From assembly GCF_001436305.1 (NCBI RefSeq), contig NZ_AZFO01000021.1:1-38842 (forward strand): 38,842 bases of DNA. The letters run 5' to 3'. Within the stretch, counting starts at the first letter, position 1; the number at the start of each line of letters is the position of its first letter. The notes below the pieces were generated by a model, which had not been told where the DNA came from, searched no databases, and saw only the letters and a program-made list of their open reading frames with translations. The DNA is from Lactobacillus ultunensis DSM 16047. Lineage in GTDB: Bacteria > Bacillota > Bacilli > Lactobacillales > Lactobacillaceae. Shown in pieces: positions 17,233-29,231 of this stretch. A program made the translations under genes and the position numbers.

Positions 17233-17262
17233 AAAAAAGCTTGAGTTTACTCAGGCTTTTTT
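17233..17262 (+). terminator. Intrinsic terminator after the ATPase gene
   Basis: Arms 17233-17245 and 17250-17262 pair with one G-T, with A and T runs on the flanks. Confidence 0.85.
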
Positions 17263-17301
17263 ATTATGCTTTAACTAACATTATTTTGAGGAAGTTGTTA
17301 G

Positions 17302-18456
17302 ATGAAAAATTTTTTATTTCGCCTTTATTTAGCTTGGATGAAGTTTCGAGCACGTTTTACCACGATGGAGAACAACAACATTGTCATTTTGAATGGTTCA
17401 GGACGCTCGGGTTCAAATGGCTATGCATTTTATAAGTGGCTGTTGCTCAATCATCCAGAATATAATACGACCTTGGTTGAGCCTTGGCCTTCTTCACATT
17501 TGAAGTGGGAGGTTTGGCAAAAGATTGGTGCTGCTCGTTACGTGATCACAACGCATCAACCTTTCAAGGTACGCAAGCACCAGATTAACGTGCAGCTTTG
17601 GCATGGTGTACCGCTGAAGCGTATGGGCATTATGGCGAACAACACGCGTCACCGTGATAACAAGCGTAATGAAAAGTTGTGGCACAAAACGGCGGATGTC
17701 GTTGCTTCCAGTTCAGATTTATATGAAACGCTAATGAGTGCTTGTATGGCAATTGAAACTAAGAAGTACCATAAGTTAGGCTTTCCTAGATTAGATCTGT
17801 TGCATTCACCGGTAATCAGCAAGGCACAACTGTTAAAGGACTTGTTTAATACTGAAGATGAAAAAGCACAAATTGGAATCTATATGCCGACTTTTAGATA
17901 TGAGCTAGAAGATAAAACAATTATGGAGAAAATTAAAGAAGGCAACTTCTTTGCTTTTCAAGATTTCAATGGGAAAAAGCTTAACGAAGAATTGAAGAAG
18001 AGACATCAGTATCTCATCGTCAAACTGCATCCCTACGAAATGCGCTTATTTGCCAACTTCAAGAGTCAATATTCCAACATTGCCTTTTTGAATAATGATT
18101 ATCTTTTTGATCATAACTACGACTTATACGAATTATTGGGCGACACTGACTTCTTGATGACGGACTTTTCATCGATTTACTTTGACTATTTGCATTTGAA
18201 CAAACCAATCGTTTTTGTCACCAACTTTTTGCAACAGTATGAAAGAACGCGTGGTCTGCTCATGGGACCATACAGTGAAATTACGCCAGGCATTAGCGTT
18301 AATTCCGAGCAAGAGTTAATTGCTAATTTGGATCATTTAGACAATCAGCAACTGGCAAATCGGCGGCTATATTGGCTGCATTTAACCAGTCAGGTTAAGG
18401 GCGATTCATACTGTGAAAACGTCTTTAAGTTCATGACGCAAGAATATAGAGGGTAG
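17302..18456 (+). CDS. CDP-glycerol:glycerophosphotransferase-like protein (TagB/TagF family)
   Basis: 384 residues, the size of a TagB-like or single-domain TagF enzyme. The family transfers glycerol- or ribitol-phosphate from CDP donors to lipid-linked teichoic acid precursors at the inner membrane face. Conserved parts are VQLWHGVPLKRMG near residue 95 with the catalytic His, IYMPTFRYE near 193, KLHPYEMR near 240, and TDFSSIYFDYLHLNKP near 285, which binds the CDP-polyol. A basic amphipathic N-terminus may attach to the membrane. GAGGAAG precedes the ATG. It is the first gene of a tight cluster with a flippase (4-base gap) and a GT32 enzyme. Confidence 0.88.
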   Translation: MKNFLFRLYLAWMKFRARFTTMENNNIVILNGSGRSGSNGYAFYKWLLLNHPEYNTTLVEPWPSSHLKWEVWQKIGAARYVITTHQPFKVRKHQINVQLWHGVPLKRMGIMANNTRHRDNKRNEKLWHKTADVVASSSDLYETLMSACMAIETKKYHKLGFPRLDLLHSPVISKAQLLKDLFNTEDEKAQIGIYMPTFRYELEDKTIMEKIKEGNFFAFQDFNGKKLNEELKKRHQYLIVKLHPYEMRLFANFKSQYSNIAFLNNDYLFDHNYDLYELLGDTDFLMTDFSSIYFDYLHLNKPIVFVTNFLQQYERTRGLLMGPYSEITPGISVNSEQELIANLDHLDNQQLANRRLYWLHLTSQVKGDSYCENVFKFMTQEYRG

Positions 18457-18460
18457 GATA

Positions 18461-19891
18461 TTGCGAAAAACATTTTTAAATATTCTGTATAATGCGGTCT
18501 ATCAGATTTTTATTGTCTTAGTACCTCTGATCACCGTTCCCTATCTTTCAAGAGTTTTAGGGCCAAAAACATATGGTATTTACAGTAGTGTTAACAATAC
18601 TGTGCAATTCTTGATGATCTTTTGTATTTTATCCGTGTCTTATGTGGGGATGCGGACGATTTCGCGTACTCGCACTTATGGTACGCCAGAAGAATTGACG
18701 CAAGCTTTTTGGGGATTGTGGTATTTTCAAGGAATTGCCGGGATTATTACCATTGCCTTTACGGTCTTCATTACGACAGTCTTTCATATCCAGTACTGGT
18801 TTTATCTTTTATTGATGGTGCCATATTTGATTTCAGCTCAAGTTGATATCTCCTGGTTCTTTCAAGGATTAGCCGACTTCGGTCGCGTTGTTTTGAAGAA
18901 TACTGCCGTTAAACTAGTCAGTGTGGTTTTGATCTTATTATGGGTAAAATCGCCTAGTGATTTATGGAAATACCTGCTAATCATGTCGGTTTCTACTATG
19001 CTGGGTTCCTTTGTATTTTGGTTTGACATTCACCGTTACGTAGGTAAACCAGTTGCCCATTTTTATAAATTCAAGAAAACGGCAATTGCGATCGGTACCT
19101 TGATGATTCCTCAAATTGCGACGCAGATTTATACTTCACTAGATAAGCCGATCTTAGGGTTGTTCTCAAGTTCAACTCAGGTATCCTTTTATGACAATTC
19201 TCAGCGAATTTCCAATATGATTCTAGGCGTGATCACTAGTATTTCCCTGGTAATCATGCCCAAGATGGCTAGTGAAGGAAAAAATGCGCAAAAGGTAGTC
19301 ATGAAGAAATCACTGGAAGCAACAGTGATGCTGGGAACTTTATTCGCGGTAATCATCATGGCGAATACCAAGCAATTTGTTCCATTTTTCTTTGGCAATA
19401 AGTATATTCCAATGACGCCACTCATGTTCTGGTTTACTTTAACCATTATTATGATTCCAACCGGTGGGGTATTTGCCAATCAATTTGCCTTAGCTAATCA
19501 GCGAGATAAGGACTATGCTGTACCTGTAGTCATTGGGGCTATTTTAGAAATTGTATTGAGCTATGTTTTAGACAGACCGTATGGTGCTATGGGAGCCATG
19601 ATTGCGATTCTGATTACCGAAGCAGTCGTATTAGTATTACGGCTATGGGTCGTTCGTGATGGGTATCAATTTACCTATGTTTTTCACGATGTGCCCAAAT
19701 ACATTTTGATCGCGCTGATTACATTGGCGGCAGGGATGTTAATGCCTAACTTAATCCCATCTGCCTTCTTCAACATGGCAGTTAAGTCAATTCTGATGCT
19801 CGTTATTTACATGGCCCTAATGTTCTTATTAAAACTTGATTTCAACGAAGATATCGTCAAATTAGTCAAGAATTTTCTTAAACGAGGCTAA
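18461..19891 (+). CDS. Polysaccharide flippase, Wzx/RfbX (MOP superfamily)
   Basis: 476 residues with about 12-14 hydrophobic helices. It would move lipid-linked oligosaccharide units across the membrane. The N-terminus (NAVYQIFIVLVPLITVPYLS, then RVLGPKTYGIYS) is typical of Wzx-like proteins. The start is a TTG at 18461, preceded by GGGTAGG within the end of the upstream gene. Gap to the next gene is 2 bases. Together with its neighbours it suggests export of a glycerol-phosphate-modified polysaccharide, but no Wzy polymerase is seen in the cluster. Confidence 0.88.
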   Translation: MRKTFLNILYNAVYQIFIVLVPLITVPYLSRVLGPKTYGIYSSVNNTVQFLMIFCILSVSYVGMRTISRTRTYGTPEELTQAFWGLWYFQGIAGIITIAFTVFITTVFHIQYWFYLLLMVPYLISAQVDISWFFQGLADFGRVVLKNTAVKLVSVVLILLWVKSPSDLWKYLLIMSVSTMLGSFVFWFDIHRYVGKPVAHFYKFKKTAIAIGTLMIPQIATQIYTSLDKPILGLFSSSTQVSFYDNSQRISNMILGVITSISLVIMPKMASEGKNAQKVVMKKSLEATVMLGTLFAVIIMANTKQFVPFFFGNKYIPMTPLMFWFTLTIIMIPTGGVFANQFALANQRDKDYAVPVVIGAILEIVLSYVLDRPYGAMGAMIAILITEAVVLVLRLWVVRDGYQFTYVFHDVPKYILIALITLAAGMLMPNLIPSAFFNMAVKSILMLVIYMALMFLLKLDFNEDIVKLVKNFLKRG

Positions 19892-19893
19892 AA

Positions 19894-20592
19894 ATGATTC
19901 CAAAAATAATTCATTATGTTTGGGTAGGTCATAATCCTAAAAGCAAAATAATTAAAGAGTGTATTGCTACCTGGAAGAAAAATTTGCCAGACTACCAATT
20001 CATTGAATGGAACGAAGACAATTTTGACATGCACGAAAATAAATATATTGAACAAGCCTATCAAGCAAAAAAATGGGCTTTTGTTTCAGATTATATTCGG
20101 GCGCGCGCTATTTATGAACAAGGCGGTATCTATTTAGATACTGATGTCCGTGTGATTAGCGATTTAACACCGCTACTTAATGATCGTGCTTTTATTGGCT
20201 TTGAAAATAACGATTACTTGTCGGCTGCAATTTTTGGCGCAGAAAAGGGACATCCCTTTATGCAGGATATTTTAGATTATTACAAAGATCGCAGCTTTGA
20301 ATATGATGTTCATAATCAAATGGCGGGCGTAAATAGTGTTTCGGTAACTGATATGCTGATTGATAAATATGGTTTAAAAATTGGCAATCATGAGCAAATG
20401 CTTAAACAAGGCATTCATGTTTATCCTGATGGTGTGTTGTGCAATCCTTCGGCTAAATCTAAATCGATTCACTTATTTACAGGAACCTGGATGGATGGCA
20501 AGCATTCGTTCAAGCATAAGATTGTGACGACTTTAAAGCGACACATTAATACGCCTCGTGGAGCAGGAATCTATGCGAAGTGGATTCGATGA
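19894..20592 (+). CDS. GT32-type glycosyltransferase with DXD motif
   Basis: 232 residues. The N-terminus MIPKIIHYVWVG and the segment YEQGGIYLDTDVRV near residue 75, with the metal-binding DTD, place it in the Gly_transf_sug/Och1-like family used in capsule and exopolysaccharide synthesis. FIGFENNDYLSAAIFGAEKG and LFTGTWMDGKHSFKHK are typical later segments. No signal or membrane helix is seen, so it acts in the cytoplasm. It is the third gene of the cluster and overlaps the SprT-like gene by 4 bases. Confidence 0.85.
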   Translation: MIPKIIHYVWVGHNPKSKIIKECIATWKKNLPDYQFIEWNEDNFDMHENKYIEQAYQAKKWAFVSDYIRARAIYEQGGIYLDTDVRVISDLTPLLNDRAFIGFENNDYLSAAIFGAEKGHPFMQDILDYYKDRSFEYDVHNQMAGVNSVSVTDMLIDKYGLKIGNHEQMLKQGIHVYPDGVLCNPSAKSKSIHLFTGTWMDGKHSFKHKIVTTLKRHINTPRGAGIYAKWIR

Positions 20593-21047
20593 ATCAACAA
20601 GAATTACAAAAATTAGTTGAAGAAATTTCACTCAAGTATTTTCGGCGACCATTTATCTATCAGGTAAAAATTAATCGCAGAATGACGACTACCGGTGGGC
20701 GTTATCATCTAGATGATCATCATTTAGAGATCAATGCTCACTTTTTAGCACCTCAATATCATGCTTATCTAGTTGGTATTATTAAACACGAGTTGTGCCA
20801 CTATCATTTGCATCTTTTAGGCATGGGTTATCAACATAAAGATCATGATTTTAAGACTTTGCTTAAGCAAGTAAGTGGCAGTCGTTATGCTCCTGATATT
20901 GGGTTAAGACGTAAGAAAAAATATAATTACATTTATGTTTGCGAAAATTGTGGTCTGTATTATCCGCGCATGCGCCGGCTTAATACGCGCAGATATAGGT
21001 GTGGCAAATGCAGAGGGCACCTACGCTTAGAGCAAAATTTAAAATAA
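20589..21047 (+). CDS. SprT-like zinc metalloprotease-fold protein
   Basis: 152 residues from the ATG at 20589, which overlaps the preceding stop (ATGA); an in-frame GTG at 20580 is the alternative. HELCHYHLH near residue 66 is the HExxH-type zinc site. A C-terminal zinc ribbon is formed by CENCGLYY and CGKCRGHL. These are the SprT/YdcK-like features found in many Firmicutes, where the cellular role is unclear. Coupling to the polysaccharide genes looks positional. Confidence 0.88.
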   Translation: MNQQELQKLVEEISLKYFRRPFIYQVKINRRMTTTGGRYHLDDHHLEINAHFLAPQYHAYLVGIIKHELCHYHLHLLGMGYQHKDHDFKTLLKQVSGSRYAPDIGLRRKKKYNYIYVCENCGLYYPRMRRLNTRRYRCGKCRGHLRLEQNLK

Positions 21048-21071
21048 ATTTGAATTATTTTGGATTTTCCC

Positions 21072-21100
21072 TTGCACATCTGCTAGATTTACGCTATTAT
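21072..21100 (+). promoter_or_regulatory. tRNA-Leu promoter
   Basis: TTGCAC at 21072-21077, a 17-base spacer and TATTAT at 21095-21100, 13 bases before the tRNA. Confidence 0.8.
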
Positions 21101-21112
21101 AGTACATGTTCC

Positions 21113-21200
21113 GCGGGCGTGGCGGAATGGCAGACGCGCAAGACTAAGGATCTTGTGATCGCTTTAGATCGTGGAAGTTCGAGTCTTCTCGCCCGCACCA
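21113..21200 (+). tRNA. tRNA-Leu (AAG)
   Basis: Acceptor arms GCGGGCG (21113-21119) and CGCCCGC (21190-21196) pair, with discriminator A and an encoded CCA (21198-21200). The anticodon loop CTAAGGA gives AAG. The long variable arm is as expected for Leu. Confidence 0.95.
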
Positions 21201-21202
21201 AT

Positions 21203-21233
21203 AAGAAGTCGCAGTGAGCGACTTCTTTTTTTT
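21203..21233 (+). terminator. Intrinsic terminator of tRNA-Leu
   Basis: A perfect 10-bp stem (21203-21212/21218-21227) is followed by T residues. Confidence 0.9.
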
Positions 21234-21283
21234 ACTCTAAAATCGGGTATACTTTAATTATTGGAATTAAAGGAACTGAGACT

Positions 21284-21931
21284 ATGGCAAAAAAGCGTAA
21301 ATTAAAAGTACCAAAAAGCATAAAAATTGTTGTTCGGGCATTTATCATTCTGTTTATTTTATTAGTTGCCTTCATTGGCTTTCGTTACTACCGCAGATAT
21401 GCGATTCAATCTGAGCAGATCAGACAAGCGCAACTGCAGCGTGAACAAGAAGCAGCCAAGCTGTTGCGACAAAAGAAAGCATTTATTAAAAAGATTGGCC
21501 CAATTGCTCGCGAGGTGGATAAGTCATATGATTTATTGCCAAGTATTACAATTGCGCAAGCATGTCTAGAAAGCAATTATGGTCAAAGCGATTTGTCGCA
21601 AAAGTATAATAATTTGTTTGGCGTAAAGGGCAGCAATCCTAATACTTCTGCTGTGATGACAACTAAAGAGTTTGTTAAAAACAAGTGGATCACTGTGAAG
21701 GCGCGTTTCCAAATATATGACTCATATGAAGCTTCTATCAGAGCCCATGCTAGATTATTCCAGAATGGGACAACATGGAACCACAAGCAATATAAGCACG
21801 TCCTAGCGGCTAAAGATTACAAGACTCAAGCTAAGGCATTGGTTACAGACGGTTATGCAACTGACCCAGATTACGCTGATAAACTGATAAGTTTGATTGA
21901 ACAATTTAATCTAGAAAAATATGATAAGTAA
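21284..21931 (+). CDS. Membrane-anchored GH73-family N-acetylglucosaminidase-like protein
   Basis: 215 residues. A basic N-terminus and one hydrophobic helix (about residues 15-40) act as an uncleaved anchor, followed by a Gln/Glu/Arg-rich stretch (SEQIRQAQLQREQEAAKLLR), possibly coiled coil. The GH73 domain covers about 65-212: SITIAQACLESNYGQSDL with the catalytic Glu, YNNLFGVKG, FQIYDSYEASIRAHARLF, and YATDPDYADKLISLIEQ. It would cut GlcNAc-MurNAc bonds of peptidoglycan at the outer membrane face. It is monocistronic, with TATACT at 21248-21253 as possible -10. Confidence 0.88.
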   Translation: MAKKRKLKVPKSIKIVVRAFIILFILLVAFIGFRYYRRYAIQSEQIRQAQLQREQEAAKLLRQKKAFIKKIGPIAREVDKSYDLLPSITIAQACLESNYGQSDLSQKYNNLFGVKGSNPNTSAVMTTKEFVKNKWITVKARFQIYDSYEASIRAHARLFQNGTTWNHKQYKHVLAAKDYKTQAKALVTDGYATDPDYADKLISLIEQFNLEKYDK

Positions 21932-21936
21932 TTTTT

Positions 21937-21963
21937 AAAGCAACGAATGTTCGTTGCTTTTTT
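21937..21963 (+). terminator. Intrinsic terminator after the GH73 gene
   Basis: A 10-bp stem (21937-21946/21951-21960) with a 4-base loop and a T run. The TGGTATAAT at 21963-21971, right behind it, is an extended -10 promoter for pcrA. Confidence 0.9.
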
Positions 21964-22016
21964 GGTATAATAATTGAGTTGCATTAATCAATTTATTTTT
22001 TGTGAAGGGGACAATA

Positions 22017-24263
22017 ATGAGCGAAAATTCTATCTTAGCTAGCTTAAATCCGCAGCAGAAAAAGGCGGTCGAAACTACTGAAGGACCACTTTTGGTTGTT
22101 GCTGGTGCGGGTTCAGGTAAAACTTCTGTTTTAACAAGACGTATTGCTTACTTAGTTGAAGAAAATCATGTGGCACCTTGGAATATTTTAGCCATTACCT
22201 TCACTAATAAGGCGGCTACTGAAATGCGTGATCGTGAACAAGGCTTGCTTGGTCCAGCTGCTGAGAACATTTGGATGTCGACTTTCCACGCTTTATGTGT
22301 CAGGATTTTGCGTCGGGATGCGGATAAGATTGGTTACAGTCATAATTTTTCAATTGCGGATTCAGCTGAACAATTAACTTTAGTTAAGCATATTGAAAAG
22401 GACTTGAATATCAATCCTAAGATGTATGATCCGCGAGGCGTATTAGCTGCCATTTCTAACGGCAAGAACGACTTGCTTGATCCAGAAGCCTATACGGCCA
22501 GTGCATCTTCGCCTTTTGAAAAGATGACGGCTAAGATCTATCAAGAATATCAAAGAAGATTGCGTCGCGACCAAATCATGGACTTTGATGATTTGATCAT
22601 GCAAGCTTTAGTTTTATTCAAAAAAGATCCAGAAACTTTGCATTACTATCAAAACAAGTTTCGTTATATTTTGGTAGATGAGTATCAGGATACTAATGAA
22701 GCCCAATACCAGTTATGTCATGCGTTAGCTGCGCAATATAAGAATATTTGCGTAGTTGGGGATGCCGATCAGTCTATCTATGGCTGGCGTGGTGCTAATA
22801 TGGAAAACATCATGAACTTCGAGCATGACTACAAGAAGGATGGTGTTAAGACTGTAAAGCTGGAACAAAATTATCGTTCAACCGGTCACATTTTGTCAGC
22901 TGCGAACTCTGTTATTAAGAACAACCAGAATCGTAAGTCTAAGAACTTGTGGACTGACTGCGGCGAAGGACAAAAAGTAACTTATTATCAAGCCCAAAGC
23001 GGTGACAATGAAGCCCATTACATCATTTCTAAGATCCAAGAGGAAGTTAAAGATAAGAAACGTTCATACAAAGACTTTGCCATTCTTTATCGAACTAACG
23101 CACAATCACGTACAGTCGAAGAAGCTTTTGTAAAATCGAATATTCCTTATCAAATCGTAGGTGGACACAAGTTCTACGACCGTAAGGAAATTAAGGATAT
23201 TATGGCTTACTTGAAGTTGGTAGCTAACCCAGCTGATACGATGAGCATGAACCGAATCATCAACACGCCTAAACGTGGTATTGGAGCCGCAACTGTGGAC
23301 AAGTTGATGACCTTTGCGGATGAAAATCACTATAATACGTTAGATGCGATGGAACATGTAGCTGAGAGCCCAATTAATACTCGAGCTGCTAAAAAGTTAA
23401 GCGATTTTGGCGCTAAGTTGCGAGATGCTATTGTTTTTGCACAAAATCATGGTGTAACTGGTTTAACTGAAAAAATCTTGGAAGATTTTGATTACACTGA
23501 TGCTTTAAAAGCAGAGAATACGATCGAATCTGAGACTCGTTTGGAAAACTTGGACGAATTCTTGTCTGTTACTAAACGGTTCGATGATCACTACGAGCCA
23601 GAAGAAGATGATTCTAATCCATTAAGCGATTTTTTGGCTGAAGTTTCATTATTGAGTGACCAAGATGATTTGGATGAAGATGATAATCAAGTTGCTTTGA
23701 TGACTCTGCATGCTGCTAAGGGGCTTGAATTCCCTGTAGTTTTCTTAATTGGCATGGAAGACGGCTTGTTCCCTCTGCAGCGTTCAATGATGGACGATAA
23801 TGAGTTGGAAGAAGAGCGTCGTTTAGCATATGTAGGGATTACGCGTGCTAAGCAAGAACTATTCTTGACCAATGCATATTCACGCATGATGTATGGTAGA
23901 ACTCAAAGTAATCCACCTTCTAGATTTTTGGATGAAATCGATCCCAAAGATTTGCATAAGGAAGAAAATGAAAAATTGCAAAGCAGCTTTATCAAGTCTA
24001 GCTTTGAATCTCGTCCTGCTCCTTTTGCCAGAAAAGAAGAACGTGCTCGTGCTACGGTTTATACTGCTAAGAAGGCCAGTGGTGCTGTTGGTGCTGAAAA
24101 GAAGGGCTGGCATGTTGGCGACCAAGTAGAACACAAAGCTTGGGGCCGCGGTGTCGTTACAAAGGTTAATGGCACTGGTGAGGATATGGAATTGGATATT
24201 GCTTTCCCAGATAAGGGCATCAAGAGGCTTCTAGCTGCGTTTGCCCCAATTAAAAAGGTATAA
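22017..24263 (+). CDS. pcrA: ATP-dependent DNA helicase PcrA
   Basis: 748 residues, full length for PcrA. It is a 3'-5' superfamily 1 helicase for repair and plasmid replication. Walker A is GAGSGKTSVL near residue 32, motif II is LVDEYQDTN near 220, motif III is GDADQSIYGWRGAN, and motif VI is YVGITRAKQELFL. The last about 50 residues (WHVGDQVEHKAWGRGVV) form the Tudor-like domain that contacts RNA polymerase. The ATG at 22017 follows GAAGGGG. It starts the conserved pcrA-ligA-camS-gatCAB run, probably from the extended -10 at 21963-21971. Confidence 0.97.
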   Translation: MSENSILASLNPQQKKAVETTEGPLLVVAGAGSGKTSVLTRRIAYLVEENHVAPWNILAITFTNKAATEMRDREQGLLGPAAENIWMSTFHALCVRILRRDADKIGYSHNFSIADSAEQLTLVKHIEKDLNINPKMYDPRGVLAAISNGKNDLLDPEAYTASASSPFEKMTAKIYQEYQRRLRRDQIMDFDDLIMQALVLFKKDPETLHYYQNKFRYILVDEYQDTNEAQYQLCHALAAQYKNICVVGDADQSIYGWRGANMENIMNFEHDYKKDGVKTVKLEQNYRSTGHILSAANSVIKNNQNRKSKNLWTDCGEGQKVTYYQAQSGDNEAHYIISKIQEEVKDKKRSYKDFAILYRTNAQSRTVEEAFVKSNIPYQIVGGHKFYDRKEIKDIMAYLKLVANPADTMSMNRIINTPKRGIGAATVDKLMTFADENHYNTLDAMEHVAESPINTRAAKKLSDFGAKLRDAIVFAQNHGVTGLTEKILEDFDYTDALKAENTIESETRLENLDEFLSVTKRFDDHYEPEEDDSNPLSDFLAEVSLLSDQDDLDEDDNQVALMTLHAAKGLEFPVVFLIGMEDGLFPLQRSMMDDNELEEERRLAYVGITRAKQELFLTNAYSRMMYGRTQSNPPSRFLDEIDPKDLHKEENEKLQSSFIKSSFESRPAPFARKEERARATVYTAKKASGAVGAEKKGWHVGDQVEHKAWGRGVVTKVNGTGEDMELDIAFPDKGIKRLLAAFAPIKKV

Positions 24264-24276
24264 TTAATACAAATAA

Positions 24277-26304
<2,028 letters not shown>

Positions 26305-26317
26305 AGGGACAATTATT

Positions 26318-27466
26318 GTGAGAAAATATTTGCAGATTATAGCTTTAGCTGGGGTAGCACTTACCCTAAGTAGTTGTGGCAAGTTGAAAGATTCAAGTTT
26401 GGCTAATAATGCGACGACTACTTCTACGACTAAGAAAAAGAATTATCAAACAACTAATACGGGGAATAGTGGTTACTCGGTTTTAATGAAGAATGGCCGC
26501 TATGTTACTAGTCCTATCGCGGGTTTGACAGCTACGGATAATGATAATTCGGTTGATACGCGTGAACTTGAGCGTGGTTTGATTCAAATTTCCAAGAATC
26601 AATTTTCAACCAATCAATATGTTTTCCAGGAAGGGCAGCAGTTGGATACTTCAACTGTAACGGATTGGTTAACAAGAAAATCTAAATCTAATCCGACTGG
26701 TTTGAATCCAGCAAGTAATGGCAAGTCTGGTTCAGACAATAGAACTCCAATTTATTTGGAAGAAATTGTTGAACAAGACTATTTAACCGGTTCTGGATCT
26801 AAGTATTCACTAGGCGGTATGAGCTTAGGCTTAGCCATGAACTCTGTTGACTATTATCAAAAGAAGCGTGATGGTGCGCAATTCCAAACTGATATTTCAA
26901 GAGCTGAACAACGTGCGCAAGGTGAAAAGATAGCTAACGAAATTATCGGCCGTTTGCGTAAAAAGAAAGCTTTGAAAAAGATTCCAATTACTGTTGGTTT
27001 GTTCTCAAAGACAGGAAAAGACTCATTAGTTGGCGGAACTTACTTCGCTTATGGGACAGCGGCCGCTAATAGTAGTAAAATAGTTAAATGGAAATCCGTG
27101 TCGGAAAAAATGCAAGTTTTGCCGACAACTGGTAATGAGAAAGCAATTAATAGCGACGATGCATCGCACTTCAATGATTTCAAGACGGCTATTCAAAATT
27201 ACTTCCCTAATATTAGTGGGGTAACGGCAACTTTGCGTTATGATAATGGCAAGCTGGCTCAAGAAAATATTTCAATTACGACCCAGTTTTATGGCTACGA
27301 GCAGATTCAGAGTTTCACTCGTTTAGTTTTGTCAACGGCAAAGAAATACTTGGCTAACAATATTCCAATTGAAATCAAGATTGGATCAGTTGACGATGTA
27401 CAAGCATTAATTGCCAAAGAAACCGGCGATAGTGATTATCTAGTCCATGTTTATGGCGGCGAATAG
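26318..27466 (+). CDS. camS: CamS family lipoprotein
   Basis: 382 residues from a GTG at 26318 (AAAGGGAC just upstream); the longer in-frame start within ligA lacks a binding site. The signal peptide ends in the lipobox LSSC, so Cys is lipidated. A Thr/Asn-rich linker precedes the CamS domain (about 60-382: [57 protein letters not shown]). Enterococcal and staphylococcal homologues release sex-pheromone peptides from the lipoprotein signal. The gene usually sits after ligA, as here. The cellular role is unknown. Confidence 0.93.
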   Translation: MRKYLQIIALAGVALTLSSCGKLKDSSLANNATTTSTTKKKNYQTTNTGNSGYSVLMKNGRYVTSPIAGLTATDNDNSVDTRELERGLIQISKNQFSTNQYVFQEGQQLDTSTVTDWLTRKSKSNPTGLNPASNGKSGSDNRTPIYLEEIVEQDYLTGSGSKYSLGGMSLGLAMNSVDYYQKKRDGAQFQTDISRAEQRAQGEKIANEIIGRLRKKKALKKIPITVGLFSKTGKDSLVGGTYFAYGTAAANSSKIVKWKSVSEKMQVLPTTGNEKAINSDDASHFNDFKTAIQNYFPNISGVTATLRYDNGKLAQENISITTQFYGYEQIQSFTRLVLSTAKKYLANNIPIEIKIGSVDDVQALIAKETGDSDYLVHVYGGE

Positions 27467-27479
27467 GAGGTATTTCTTA

Positions 27480-27788
27480 GTGGAAATCACAAAAGATACC
27501 ATTAAACACGTTGCGACTCTTTCGCGACTTGCGTTTAATGAAGAAGAATTAGATAAATTTACAGATCAAATGGGATCAATCATCAATATGGCCGACCAAC
27601 TCAGTGAAGTTGATACTAAGGGCGTTGATGAAACAGTTCAAGTTGTTGATCGTGATACTGTCTTAAGAGAAGACAAACCTGAACACTGGCAAGGACAAAA
27701 CAGAGATACATTGATGGCTAACGTTCCTGAAAAGGCTAACGGCTACATTAAGGTTCCTGTAATTATTAATAAGGATGAGGACGAGTAA
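27480..27788 (+). CDS. gatC: Asp-tRNA(Asn)/Glu-tRNA(Gln) amidotransferase subunit C
   Basis: 102 residues from the GTG at 27480. AGGAGG (27466-27471) overlaps the camS stop and decides this start over the upstream in-frame ATGs. GatC wraps around GatA and GatB. The N-terminal segment [17 protein letters not shown] and the typical [10 protein letters not shown] are visible. Its stop overlaps the gatA start (TAATG). Confidence 0.95.
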   Translation: MEITKDTIKHVATLSRLAFNEEELDKFTDQMGSIINMADQLSEVDTKGVDETVQVVDRDTVLREDKPEHWQGQNRDTLMANVPEKANGYIKVPVIINKDEDE

Positions 27789-29227
27789 TGAATTACTTAA
27801 ACGAAAATATTGATTCATTAAACAAAAAGCTTGCCAGCGGTGAATTATCAGCAGATAAATTAGCTAAAGACACTGTGGCAAACATTAAAGATACAGACAA
27901 GAAATTAAATGCTTGGATCACTGTTTTAGATGATGCTAAGCCTGCAGAAAACCTTGACTACTCAAAGAGCAAGCTTGCAGGTATTCCAATTGCTATTAAG
28001 GACAACATCATCACTAACGGTATCAAGACTACTGCTGCTAGTCACATTTTGTACAACTACATGCCAATGTATGACGCAACAGTTACTTCTAAGCTTAAAA
28101 ATGCAGGTGCAACTTTCGTAGGTAAGACCAATATGGATGAATTCGCTATGGGTTCATCAACTGAACACTCATACTACGGTGCAACCCACAATCCATGGAA
28201 CTTGGACAAGGTTCCTGGCGGTTCATCTGGTGGTTCTGCAGCTGCTGTTGCTAGTGGTCAAGTTGTTGCTGCTTTAGGTTCAGATACTGGTGGTTCAATT
28301 CGTCAACCAGCTGCATTCAATGGTATTTTTGGTATTAAGCCAACTTACGGTCGTGTATCTCGTTGGGGTCTGATCGCATTTGGTTCTTCACTTGATCAAA
28401 TCGGTGTAATGACTAAGCGCGTTAAGGATTCAGCAGAAGTACTTAATGTAATTGCTGGTGCTGATGAACATGATTCAACTGTTTCAACTCGTGAAGTTCC
28501 TGACTTTACTAAGTTTATTGGTCAAGACGTTAAGGGCTTGCGTGTAGCTATTCCTAAGGAATACATGGAAGCAGTTAGTGGTGAAATGCGTGAAGTTATT
28601 CAAAAGCAAATTGATGCTTTAAAGGATGCTGGCGCAGTTATCAATGAAGTATCATTGCCACACACTAAATACGTTGTTCCTGACTACTACATCATCGCTT
28701 CAAGTGAAGCTTCCTCAAACTTGCAAAGATACGATGGTATTCGTTACGGCTACCGTGCTAAGGATACTAAGAACTTGCTTGATGTTTACGTTAAGTCACG
28801 TTCTGAAGGATTTGGTACAGAAGTTAAGCGTCGTATCATGCTTGGTTCATTTGCACTTTCTGCTGGTTCATACGACAGATTCTTCAGACAAGCTGCTAAG
28901 GTTAGAACCTTAATTTGCGACGACTTTGATAAGATCTTTGCTGAAAATGATGTAATTGTTGGACCAACTACTACTGAACCTGCATTTGATATTGGCAGTG
29001 AAATTTCTGATCCAATTAAGATGTACAACAACGATATTTTGACTATTTCTGCCAACTTAGCAGGTATTCCTGCAGCTAGTGTTCCAGCTGGTTTAGTTGA
29101 TGGGATGCCTGTCGGCTTACAAGTTATGGCTAAGCGTTTTGACGAAGGCAATGTCTTCAAGACTGCTGACTTTATTGAACGTACTAACAAGTTTTATGAA
29201 AAAACACCAACTGGAATGGAGGATTAA
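27788..29227 (+). CDS. gatA: Asp-tRNA(Asn)/Glu-tRNA(Gln) amidotransferase subunit A
   Basis: 479 residues. This amidase-signature subunit releases ammonia from Gln. The Ser-cisSer-Lys triad is seen in AIKDNI (Lys), [16 protein letters not shown] and [14 protein letters not shown]. The ammonia is used to convert Glu-tRNA(Gln) or Asp-tRNA(Asn) to the amide form. It overlaps gatC by one base, and gatB follows after 4 bases, so the three subunits are co-expressed. Confidence 0.97.
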   Translation: MNYLNENIDSLNKKLASGELSADKLAKDTVANIKDTDKKLNAWITVLDDAKPAENLDYSKSKLAGIPIAIKDNIITNGIKTTAASHILYNYMPMYDATVTSKLKNAGATFVGKTNMDEFAMGSSTEHSYYGATHNPWNLDKVPGGSSGGSAAAVASGQVVAALGSDTGGSIRQPAAFNGIFGIKPTYGRVSRWGLIAFGSSLDQIGVMTKRVKDSAEVLNVIAGADEHDSTVSTREVPDFTKFIGQDVKGLRVAIPKEYMEAVSGEMREVIQKQIDALKDAGAVINEVSLPHTKYVVPDYYIIASSEASSNLQRYDGIRYGYRAKDTKNLLDVYVKSRSEGFGTEVKRRIMLGSFALSAGSYDRFFRQAAKVRTLICDDFDKIFAENDVIVGPTTTEPAFDIGSEISDPIKMYNNDILTISANLAGIPAASVPAGLVDGMPVGLQVMAKRFDEGNVFKTADFIERTNKFYEKTPTGMED

Positions 29228-29231
29228 TTGA

